From positions 1 to 53,449 of the forward strand of contig USQO01000006.1 of assembly GCA_900556845.1 (NCBI GenBank): DNA of 53,449 nucleotides, read 5' to 3'. Position numbers and translations under genes: made by a program. The stretch comes from an uncultured Bacteroides sp. (GTDB lineage Bacteria > Bacteroidota > Bacteroidia > Bacteroidales > Bacteroidaceae). The notes below the pieces were generated by a model. That model saw nothing but the letters and a program-made list of their open reading frames with translations, made no database searches and had not been told where the DNA came from. This document shows, piece after piece, positions 32,336 to 41,200 of this stretch; position 1 is the first letter of the stretch; every line of letters begins with the position of its first letter.

Positions 32336-33697
32336 ATGGAGATTATTTATTTAACAATTGGCTTATGTGTAGGAATTATAGCCGGCTATCTGGCAGCTGC
32401 CAGAAAAGCCGGCGTACTGCAAACAAAGCTGGAGATGCAGCAAAGTCATGCACAAGACTTGCTGACCGCTGAACAACAGCGAAACAAAGCACAGCAGGAA
32501 CTCATTAAACAAGAATTGCAAAAAGCCCAGCAAAAACAGGAAGAAACCTTGCGCCTTCTTGAAGCAGCAAGGCATGAATTGGCAACGCTTACGGTCCAAA
32601 AGAAAACACTGGAGGAAAAACTCGAAAGCCAGAAAGAAGAAGTAACCAATCTGCACAAGCAATTTAACCTGGAGTTTGAGAACATTGCAAACAAGATCTT
32701 CCAGCAAAAGACCGAGAGCTTCAACAAACTGAGCGCCGAAAGTCTGAGCAATATCCTGAAGCCGTTTGGAGAGAACCTGAACGAATTCAAGCATCAGGTA
32801 AGCGAGGTGTACGACAAAGAGTCCAAGCAACGCTTCTCATTGGAAGACCGCATCAAGGAACTGGTGCAACTGAACAAGCAAATCAGTGATGATGCCAATA
32901 ACCTGACACGCGCCTTGAAGGGTGACTCCAAGATACAGGGTAACTGGGGAGAAATGATTCTGGAAACTATCCTCGAAAACTCCGGCCTGCGTGAAGGTGA
33001 AGAATATTTCCGGCAGGAATTCCTGAAAGATGAAAACGGTGAAGTGCTGAAAAACGAACAGGGAGTACGTATGCAGCCGGACATCATCGTAGTCTATCCG
33101 GACAACCGACAGGTTATCATCGACTCCAAAGTTTCGCTCACAGCATATGCCAACTACATGGCCTGCGAATCGAAAGCCGATCAGGAATATTATCTGAAAG
33201 CACATTTGGCATCCGTAAAAGCACACATCGACGAACTGAGCCGCAAGGACTACTCGAAGTATAACCTGGCCTCACTGGACTTTGTCATGATGTTTGTCCC
33301 CAATGAGCCTGCCTATGTGCTGGCCTTGCAGACAGACCCTAACTTATGGAATTATGCCTATCAGAAGAAAGTTGTGCTGATGAGTCCGACCAACCTGATT
33401 GCTGCCCTGCGTCTGGCTCTGGATTTATGGAAGCGAGAATATCAGGAAAAAAACCTGCAGGAGATTGTGAAACGCGGCACAGCCTTATACGAGCGTTTGG
33501 TAGGATTTACCGATACCTTCAGAAAGATAGGTGACGAACTGTCTGCTGCATCCAAGGCTTATGATACGGCTCTGAACCAGTTGAGCTGCGGTCGGGGGAA
33601 TGTTATCCGTCAGGCCGAAATGCTGAAAGAGCTGGGTATTACACCCAAAAAGCAATTTGGCGGACGCTTGCTGCAGGATGTGCAGAAAGAGGAATAA
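32336..33697 (+). CDS. rmuC: DNA recombination protein RmuC
   Basis: This 453-aa protein starts at MEIIYLTIGLCVG (32336); an earlier in-frame ATG lies inside the preceding gene. It has an N-terminal membrane anchor (residues 3-22), a long Gln/Glu/Lys-rich coiled coil (about 28-125), and the RmuC domain. The RmuC domain has GDSKIQGNWGEMILETILE, MQPDIIVVYPDNRQVIIDSKVSL and FVMMFVPNEPAYVLAL, resembling a PD-(D/E)XK nuclease core (D in QPDIIV, DSK). RmuC limits inversions at short inverted repeats and has also been linked to defence against foreign DNA. Confidence 0.95.
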   Translation: MEIIYLTIGLCVGIIAGYLAAARKAGVLQTKLEMQQSHAQDLLTAEQQRNKAQQELIKQELQKAQQKQEETLRLLEAARHELATLTVQKKTLEEKLESQKEEVTNLHKQFNLEFENIANKIFQQKTESFNKLSAESLSNILKPFGENLNEFKHQVSEVYDKESKQRFSLEDRIKELVQLNKQISDDANNLTRALKGDSKIQGNWGEMILETILENSGLREGEEYFRQEFLKDENGEVLKNEQGVRMQPDIIVVYPDNRQVIIDSKVSLTAYANYMACESKADQEYYLKAHLASVKAHIDELSRKDYSKYNLASLDFVMMFVPNEPAYVLALQTDPNLWNYAYQKKVVLMSPTNLIAALRLALDLWKREYQEKNLQEIVKRGTALYERLVGFTDTFRKIGDELSAASKAYDTALNQLSCGRGNVIRQAEMLKELGITPKKQFGGRLLQDVQKEE

Positions 33698-33824
33698 CGG
33701 TACTTTTTTGCTTCATCTTTGCAATGATGAACGTATGGCATAAGCATGCAGTAAGTTGGTCTTTACAAAGATGAGCGTTTGTCTCTTTTGAGAGGAAACA
33801 ACAAGTCACAGGTACTTTCATAAA

Positions 33825-33864
33825 AAAAGAGGATAAATCCTTACATTCGGATTTATCCTCTTTT
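33825..33864. terminator. Bidirectional intrinsic terminator
   Basis: AAAAGAGGATAAATCC (33825-33840) pairs perfectly with GGATTTATCCTCTTTT (33849-33864), loop of 8. It separates convergent rmuC and hisS. The 127-nt rmuC 3' UTR before it holds minor inverted repeats. Confidence 0.9.
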
Positions 33865-33887
33865 CAGTATAACTATAATTGTTTCGA

Positions 33888-35249
33888 TTATTTCACCATA
33901 GCAATCAGTTCTTCCGGAGTAACCAGCGACTGCTCACCGGTAGCCATATTCTTCAGTGTGACCTTACCGTCGTTCATTTCATTCTCGCCGACGATGGCAA
34001 CAAACGGAATATTCTTGGCATTGGCATAACTCATCTGTTTCTTCATCTTGGCACTGTCCGGGAACAGTTCGGCACGGATACCCGCTTCGCGAGCCTTGAA
34101 CAGGATAGGAAGTGCATAAGCTGCTTCCTTGTCACCAAAGTTTACAAACAACAGCTGAGTGGCATTGACTGCTTCTTTAGGATACAAGTCCAACTGATTC
34201 AGTACATCGTAAATACGGTCAGCTCCAAACGAAATACCTACACCCGACATGCCGTCCATACCAAATACACCGGTCAGGTTGTCGTAACGTCCGCCACCGC
34301 TGATGCTTCCAATCTGAACATCGAGCGCCTTGACTTCGAAAATAGCTCCGGTATAATAATTCAGACCACGGGCCAGTGTCAGGTCAAGTTCTACTTCCGA
34401 TTTTACGCCCAGCGCTTCTACAGTCTTCAGGATGAACTCGCTCTCCTCTACCCCTTTCAGACCGGTTTCGCTGGCTGCCAGCACGGTTTTCAGTGTTTCG
34501 AGTTTTTCGCGATTGGTACCGCTCAGCAAAATAATGGGCTGCAGCTTGTCGATGGCTTCCTGAGAAATACCTTTCGAAGCCAGTTCGGCATTCACATTGT
34601 CCAGACCAATCTTGTCGAGCTTGTCGATAGCTACTGTAATATCCACAATCTTGTCGGCTTCACCGATAATTTCGGCGATACCGGTCAGAATCTTACGGTT
34701 ATTAATCTTGATGGATACACGGATACCGAAACGGTGGAATACAGTATCAATCATCTGAACCAGCTCTACTTCGTTGAGCAGCGAATTGCTGCCTACTACA
34801 TCGGCATCACACTGATAAAACTCGCGGTAGCGTCCTTTCTGCGGACGGTCGGCACGCCATACAGGCTGTATCTGGAAGCGTTTGAAGGGGAAACTGATTT
34901 CGTCGCGGTGCATCACCACATAACGGGCAAACGGCACGGTGAGGTCGTAGCGCAGACCTTTCTCGCAGAACTTACTTGCCAGCTTTGCAGCATTGCGGCT
35001 CAACAGTTCTTCGTCTGTAATACCGGAAAAATAGTCTCCGGAATTCTGGATTTTAAAGAGCAGCTTGTCGCCTTCGTCGCCATATTTTCCCATCAAGGTT
35101 GAAAGGTTCTCCATCGAAGGAGTTTCAATCTGCTGGAAACCGTACAGATAAAACACTTCACGAATCGTGTTGAATATATAATTACGTTTCGCCATTTCTA
35201 CAGGCGAAAAATCACGTGTCCCTTTGGGTATACTCGGTTTTGTTGCCAT
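33888..35249 (-). CDS. hisS: Histidyl-tRNA synthetase
   Basis: This 453-aa class II aminoacyl-tRNA synthetase charges tRNA-His. It has class II motif 1 (around PSIPKGTRDFSP and the following helix), motif 2 (RPQKGRYREFYQCDADVVG), the histidine-specific RGLNYYTGAIFE, and motif 3 with GGGRYDNLTG and GVGISFGADRI. A C-terminal anticodon-binding domain follows (LLFVNFGDKEAAYALPI onward). It is a single gene with a -7-like TATTTTTG at 35277-35284 on the minus strand. Confidence 0.98.
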   Translation of the reverse strand: MATKPSIPKGTRDFSPVEMAKRNYIFNTIREVFYLYGFQQIETPSMENLSTLMGKYGDEGDKLLFKIQNSGDYFSGITDEELLSRNAAKLASKFCEKGLRYDLTVPFARYVVMHRDEISFPFKRFQIQPVWRADRPQKGRYREFYQCDADVVGSNSLLNEVELVQMIDTVFHRFGIRVSIKINNRKILTGIAEIIGEADKIVDITVAIDKLDKIGLDNVNAELASKGISQEAIDKLQPIILLSGTNREKLETLKTVLAASETGLKGVEESEFILKTVEALGVKSEVELDLTLARGLNYYTGAIFEVKALDVQIGSISGGGRYDNLTGVFGMDGMSGVGISFGADRIYDVLNQLDLYPKEAVNATQLLFVNFGDKEAAYALPILFKAREAGIRAELFPDSAKMKKQMSYANAKNIPFVAIVGENEMNDGKVTLKNMATGEQSLVTPEELIAMVK

Positions 35250-35391
35250 AGTTAAATATTACATTTTTTCCGGATACAAAAATACATTAAATCTTTGAAA
35301 ATTCCATGGTATTGGTTGTTATGTTTCAATGAACTCCCGCAAAGGCTTTCGAGGATTTGAAATCACTTACTGCAATTCGCGAAATATAATT

Positions 35392-36201
35392 TCATTTCAA
35401 GAGTTGACGGTCGTTATCACCACTTTCCAATACACGCATCTGATGAATTGCTATCTGATTCAACTTTACAAGCCGTTCTCCTTGTGATATGCCCTGTTCT
35501 ATAAATACGGCATTTATGTTTTCCATATTTGATAGACAGATTAGCTCGTTGATAGTAGCATAATCCCGAATATTGCCTTTTAAGTCAGGATTGGCTTCCC
35601 GCCACTGTTTTGCCGTCATCCCAAACATTGCTACATTCAATACATCAGCCTCATTGGCATAAATGATGCTCGCCTGCTTGGGCGTTACTTCTACCGGGAT
35701 AAGATTCTGTTTGATTGCATCGGTGTGTATACGGTAATTTATTTTCGACAGTTCCCGTTTGGCAGACCACCCCAACAAGTGTTGCTCCTCTGTTTTAAGC
35801 CGCTGAAACTCCTTGACTATATAGATTTTGAATTCAGGACTTATCCACATGGCAAACTCAAAAGCTATATCCTTGTGAGCGTATGTACCTCCATATCGTC
35901 CGGCTTTTGCCTGAAGACTTATCGCATTTGTACGGGCCACAAACTCCTTGACACTTATTTTGAAACTGTTTAGCCCGGACTTATTTCTAATTGTGGCGAA
36001 TTCGCCATAATTAAAATTGGGATTATACACCTTTTCCCAAATACCGATATATTCCAGCGTATTACGATTACGCAACCAGTCGGTTATGAAAAAATCTCCG
36101 TCTTTGGCTTGCAGCATATCGGTGAGGCAGATATAATCCTCTCCATCTACTTTTATAACACTGACTTCAGTATTTTGAACTGCTATTTTTGCCATACGCA
36201 T
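35392..36201 (-). CDS. KilA-N domain protein
   Basis: This 269-aa protein has an N-terminal KilA-N (phage-type DNA-binding) domain at about 8-125, with DYICLTDMLQAKDGDFFITD, the GIWEKVYNPNFNYGEF segment and FEFAMWISPEFKIYIVKEFQ. A C-terminal region follows with AKRELSKINYRIHTDAIK and MAKQWREANPDLKG-like sequence. The domain is best known from phages and large DNA viruses, but solitary chromosomal copies are frequent in Bacteroides. No phage genes surround it. A second ATG (36195) is possible. A -7-like TAACTTTG lies at 36224-36231, just inside the intergenic space after the zinc peptidase stop. Its function is unknown; DNA binding is inferred. Confidence 0.85.
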   Translation of the reverse strand: MRMAKIAVQNTEVSVIKVDGEDYICLTDMLQAKDGDFFITDWLRNRNTLEYIGIWEKVYNPNFNYGEFATIRNKSGLNSFKISVKEFVARTNAISLQAKAGRYGGTYAHKDIAFEFAMWISPEFKIYIVKEFQRLKTEEQHLLGWSAKRELSKINYRIHTDAIKQNLIPVEVTPKQASIIYANEADVLNVAMFGMTAKQWREANPDLKGNIRDYATINELICLSNMENINAVFIEQGISQGERLVKLNQIAIHQMRVLESGDNDRQLLK

Positions 36202-36237
36202 CAGACTCTTTATTTGAAACCCACAAAGTTATTTTTT

Positions 36238-36912
36238 TTACTCGCGACGGTTTACATAAATACTGATATAATATACCAATGTGGCTAAAGAACTCAATGC
36301 CGCTACCACATAAGTATAGGCAGCCGACTTCAAAGCATCCTTTGCCTGATTATGGTTATAGGCATTGGTGATACCAGCACTGCTCAACCATACCAATGCT
36401 CTGCGGCTGGCATCAATCTCTACGGGAAGTGTGATAAAGCTGAACAAAGTAGTCATGGCAAACAGGCAGATTCCAAACAAAAGCAGTTGAGGAAAAGAGT
36501 TCACCAACAGAATACCTCCCAGCAAAACCCATGACATGATGCTGGATGAGAACTGAACTACCGGAACCAAAGCCGAGCGCATGCGCAACGGTGCATAAGC
36601 TCTGGCGTGCTGTACGGCATGTCCGCACTCGTGAGCGGCAACAGCAGCTGCAGCCACACTGCAACTATTATATACTCCCTCGCTCAAGTTTACTGTTTTA
36701 TTAGCCGGATTGTAGTGGTCTGTCAGCATACCCGAAGTACTGGTCACGCGTACATCATATATTCCATTGTCCCGCAACATTTTTTCGGCTACTTCACGAC
36801 CGGTCATTCCATTGGGTAAGCCCATCTTAGAATACTTTTCAAATTTGTTCTGCAAACTGGATTGCACAATATAACTGATAATGGCAATACCGATAAATAA
36901 AATCCAATACAT
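36238..36912 (-). CDS. Membrane zinc metallopeptidase (YugP/PF04298-like)
   Basis: This 224-aa protein has an N-terminal membrane helix (3-18), then the metallopeptidase motif AAHECGHAVQHA with His94, Glu95 and His98. Two or three further hydrophobic helices follow (about 110-155 and 195-215). The pattern and length fit the YugP-type neutral zinc peptidase family of unknown substrate, thought to act in membrane protein quality control. It is a single gene, with a -7-like TATCTTTG at 36963-36970 on the minus strand. Confidence 0.9.
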   Translation of the reverse strand: MYWILFIGIAIISYIVQSSLQNKFEKYSKMGLPNGMTGREVAEKMLRDNGIYDVRVTSTSGMLTDHYNPANKTVNLSEGVYNSCSVAAAAVAAHECGHAVQHARAYAPLRMRSALVPVVQFSSSIMSWVLLGGILLVNSFPQLLLFGICLFAMTTLFSFITLPVEIDASRRALVWLSSAGITNAYNHNQAKDALKSAAYTYVVAALSSLATLVYYISIYVNRRE

Positions 36913-37077
36913 AATTCTTTTTATTGTTTTAAGTTATGACAAATTACAAGCAAAATGCTTGCCAAAGATATGGAAATGAGGATAAAGCCCCAATATGTCA
37001 GTCTGTTTTTAAGTTTATTAAGTGTTTTGCACTGATTTTTAAAAGATTAAGCATTTCAGCAATGCCGGAAACAAAAA

Positions 37078-37110
37078 AAGCTGCGCTGAAGAAGTACCTC
37101 AGCGCAGCTT
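37078..37110 (-). terminator. Terminator of the nucleotidyltransferase gene
   Basis: AAGCTGCGCTGA (37078-37089) pairs with TCAGCGCAGCTT (37099-37110). On the minus strand it is followed by a run of T. Confidence 0.9.
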
Positions 37111-37132
37111 AAAATCATATAAAATTTGCTTT

Positions 37133-38038
37133 TTAGAACAATTTTGCAGGATATTCACCAGCGTCTACCAACGCCTGTATTTTGTCAACTACTCCCTGAC
37201 GGTCAGCAGCATAAGTCACACCAAACCATTTTGAAGTAGTATCCAGAACTTTCACGGTAGCTGTACCTTCGTTGATAAGTTTGTTAACCATCAAAGGAAT
37301 GAAGTATTCAGCTTTCAGGTTACCAATATTAGCATTCAGGAATTCTACGAAGTAATCTTCCGAGTATTTGAAATAATCCGGAGTAAAGCCCCACATATTC
37401 ATAGATACCGGTGTATTGTCGGCAATGGCAACCCATTTTCCTTCTTCATCCTTGTAAGAAACAGCACCGTCTACACGCATAATCTCAGTACGTTCTACAA
37501 CGGTAGTCAGGTGTCCCTGTTCGTTGGCCGAACATACGCCACGAGCCACCGTACCACTTTCAGACAATGTATTGCCTACACGGAAACCTACCATACAGTA
37601 ATCGTTTGTTGCGCCTTCCGGAAGTTCTGAAAGGTATTTACCAATCACAGCAAAGCTGTCACGGCCATAGAAGTCGTCTGCATTGATAACTGCAAACGGT
37701 TCTTTGATTACCTCTTTTCCCATCAATACAGCATGGTTGGTACCCCATGGTTTCACACGACCTTCCGGACAAGTGAATCCTGCTGGAAGATTGTCTATAG
37801 ACTGGAATACAACTTCTACAGGAATATGGTTTTCGTATTTTGATACAATCTTTTCGCGAAAATCCTTTTCAAAATCTTTACGGATAACAAAGACTATTTT
37901 ACCAAAGCCGCCACGAATAGCATCGAAAATAGAGTAATCCATAATAGTTTCACCGTTAGGACCCAGGCCATCCAACTGCTTCAATCCACCATAACGGCTA
38001 CCCATACCGGCTGCCAATACAAATAATGTAGGTTTCAT
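37133..38038 (-). CDS. Sugar-phosphate nucleotidyltransferase (NTP_transferase family)
   Basis: This 301-aa enzyme has the nucleotidyltransferase start FVLAAGMGSRYGGLKQLDGL (6-25), whose GxGxR binds the NTP phosphates, and the metal-binding INADDFYGRDSF. It would join a sugar-1-phosphate to a nucleotide, giving an NDP-sugar for glycan synthesis. The GGLKQLDGLGPNGE variant differs from classic RmlA or GalU, so the sugar is uncertain. It is divergent from tamB, with a -7-like TAATTTTG at 38068-38075 on the minus strand. Confidence 0.88.
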   Translation of the reverse strand: MKPTLFVLAAGMGSRYGGLKQLDGLGPNGETIMDYSIFDAIRGGFGKIVFVIRKDFEKDFREKIVSKYENHIPVEVVFQSIDNLPAGFTCPEGRVKPWGTNHAVLMGKEVIKEPFAVINADDFYGRDSFAVIGKYLSELPEGATNDYCMVGFRVGNTLSESGTVARGVCSANEQGHLTTVVERTEIMRVDGAVSYKDEEGKWVAIADNTPVSMNMWGFTPDYFKYSEDYFVEFLNANIGNLKAEYFIPLMVNKLINEGTATVKVLDTTSKWFGVTYAADRQGVVDKIQALVDAGEYPAKLF

Positions 38039-38214
38039 AAGTATTTTTAATTAATGTTTATATGCCACAAAATTAAAAATAAATATCAGCATAGTAAATA
38101 CTTCGGTGAACAAAAATATGATAATTGGGTTATTTTTCTTAATTTCGCATCAATCAGATGTTCGGATATAATAAGACATTGATTAATTTAAAGAACAAGA
38201 AAGGCTAGCTTTAT

Positions 38215-41200
38215 ATGAAGAAATACATTAAGTGGACTGGAATAGTAATTCTATTCCCGTTTTTTCTATTTATTATACTTTGTATTCTTATTTATATTCC
38301 TCCGATTCAAAATTTTCTGGTAAGCCAAGCTACCGTTTATTCATCGAAGGCTACTGGAATGAAAATTGCAATAGAAAGAATCTCGCTTTCATTCCCCTTA
38401 GATTTAATTGTACACAATGTTCAGGTTGCCGACTCAACAGATAACCCTATTCTGTCTGTCAAGGAAATAAAGGCTGAAATACAAATGCTTCCCCTCTTCA
38501 GAAAAGAAGTGGAGCTGGATGGCCTTACCCTGAAAAAAGCATCGGTCAATACGGGCAAACTGATAGAAGGGATGGAGTTAAATGGAGAACTCGGCGAATT
38601 TCATATCGAATCGCACGGAGTAGCATTCGATCCGGAAACAGCTGTTATCAATCAGGCACTATTGAAAGACACTCATCTTTCTATCCTGCTGGCAGATTCG
38701 ACTGCGACAGATACAACAGACAGTACTCCACTTTACTGGAAAGTTTTATTAAAAAAAATCGACTTTAGCAATGTATCCGTACAGATGCTAATGCCGCTGG
38801 ATTCTTTATCCCTTTCGGCAAGCATGGAGCATTTTTTGCTTCAAAACGGTGCCGTTGATTTACATAAAATGTCTTATCAGGCAGAGCAGGTCAGACTAAA
38901 AAACGGAAGCATCAGCTATGACTACGGAATGCCTGCCGACAGTAGTACTACAAGCGGACTTAATCCTTCGCATATCCGGTTAAACAATTTCCGTACACGA
39001 ATGGATTCGCTGTATTATTGCGGAAACAATATTCATGCAGTTATTAAAGAGTTCACATTCAAAGAAATGGGGTCTGGAGTAGAACTCATTTCAGGAAAGG
39101 GGAACATAGTATCTAATGATAAAACACTGCGTATACCTGAGCTGCATCTGCAAACCGCAGAATCTTTTATAGACATGGAAGCGGCTATGGACTGGAATGC
39201 TGCATCAGCCAACTCTGAAGGGTTATTAACAGCTCAACTCATTGCAGACTTTGGCAAAGGAGATATCCTGAAATTAGCCGGAAATCTTCCGGAGGATTTT
39301 ATAAAGAATTATCCGGACCAGCCATTGAGAATAAAGGCAGGCATTGACGGAAACATGAATAAATTACAACTGACGACATGTACCCTGACCCTGCCGGAAA
39401 CATTCCGTGTAGAGATGGACGGAGAACTGAACCTGCTGGCAGACAGTATAAATCGTCATGGAGAAATCAAAATCAGAACTTTGACCGAAAACATGAATTT
39501 CGTCAAAGCACTGACACAGGGAAGTTTTGCAATACCGTACGGAACTACTTTGGACGGTTTCGGCAGAATTAATGGCAATACAGTAAATACAGAATTGACG
39601 CTGACAGAAAAACAAGGTACATTAAAGCTAAACGGACAATACGACTGGGTAAAGGAATCGTATGCAGCAGCTATACATGCAGATAATATCCAACTGCACA
39701 ATTTCATGCCTAACGATTCATTATTTAATCTGACTGCATATCTGCAGGCTGAAGGAACTGGTTTGGATATTTTTTCTCCTTCCACACGATTCGAAATGGA
39801 AGGTGGGTTGTCACACCTGCAATATGGCAATAAAATTCTTTCGGGAGTTGAAGTAAGCAGTAGTCTGGCAAAATCGAATGCGACTGCTGATTTTAGGCTG
39901 AAAGACAATGCCTTGTCGGTTGCCGCCAAGCTTGACGGAACATTAACTCCGAAGCTGGTAACCGCAGATTTGAATTTAGATGTCAACTATTTGAACTGGC
40001 AAGATTTAAAATGGACAAATGTTCCATTGAGTTCTTCACACAAGCTGAAGCTGCATGCACAAAGTAATCTTAAAAGAAGTCATAAACTGGATTTGGCTTT
40101 GACAAATACACAATTGGTTACCCCACAAAAAACGCGTGCGACAAAAGATTTGTTCATAAACTTTTCTACGGATACAGACTCTACCTTTTGCTCGCTTAAC
40201 GCAGGCGACATGCATCTAACCCTTATGGGAGAAAAAGGGATTGATCTGTTGGGAGAACAACTGACCAAAGTATCAGATATGCTCATGAGTCAGTGGAGAC
40301 AAAAGCAAATGGATTTGGAACTTGTAAAAAGCAAGCTCCCTAATATGGATTTGCAGTTAACGGTTGGGACAGACAACCCTATCAGCAATACCTTGTCGAC
40401 ACAGGGAATACGAATAAACAAACTTTATGCACAAATAAAGACGTCACCGATTGACGGATTGAGCAGCAATGCCTGTATGACCGGATTTGCAACAGACAGT
40501 TTGGCAATAGATACTATTTTCTTTAATTCCAGCCAAGCTACAGACAGCATTGTCTGGAAAAGTGGAATACAAAGTTCAACCCAAAAGAATCAAGAAGGAT
40601 TTAACATCATTGTAGACGGAAATATCGGAAATAAAAAGTCTCAGATAAACATTGAATATCTCAACGATAAAAAAGAACGGGGCGCATATATCGGACTTAT
40701 CGGAGCATTACAGGAAAAAGGTATCAGCCTGCATATCCATCCTGATGACCCGATACTGGTTTACCGGCCTTTCCAGGTTAATCCGGACAATTATATATAC
40801 TTGAGTGATGAAGGGCGTATTCATGCCAATCTAACTTTACACGACAAGAATTATACAGGCATACGTTTCTATTCGGTGGCAGACTCTACCGTACAACAAG
40901 ACTTGACAGTAGAATTGCACCGGATAAGAATGGCCGAGTTCAGACGTATTATCCCCTATATGCCAAACATACGAGGAGAAATCAACGCTGAAGCGCACTA
41001 TGTGCAAGCCGATGAAGAAAACACACAAATTTCTACCGAACTGAGTGTCGGTGAATTGGAATATGACGGTTTCCCAATGGGCGACTGGGAGTTCAGTGGT
41101 GTATACCTGCCCAAAGGAAGTGACGAGCACCATATCGATGGTTTCCTGATACGGAACGGAGATGAAATTGCAACGTTAAGCGGAAGCTACGTAACAAGCA

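Noticed and set aside
33698..33824. Short inverted repeats (TTCATC/GATGAA, CATCTTTG/CAAAGATG) in the rmuC 3' UTR
   Set aside because: The pairs are short and cross each other without a consistent fold. It is kept as UTR, not as an RNA gene.
33879..35102. 407-aa open frame on the plus strand opposite hisS
   Set aside because: It is the antisense frame of a clear hisS gene. The residues are Phe/Gln/Tyr-rich with no domain, as expected for a shadow of a GC-biased codon pattern.
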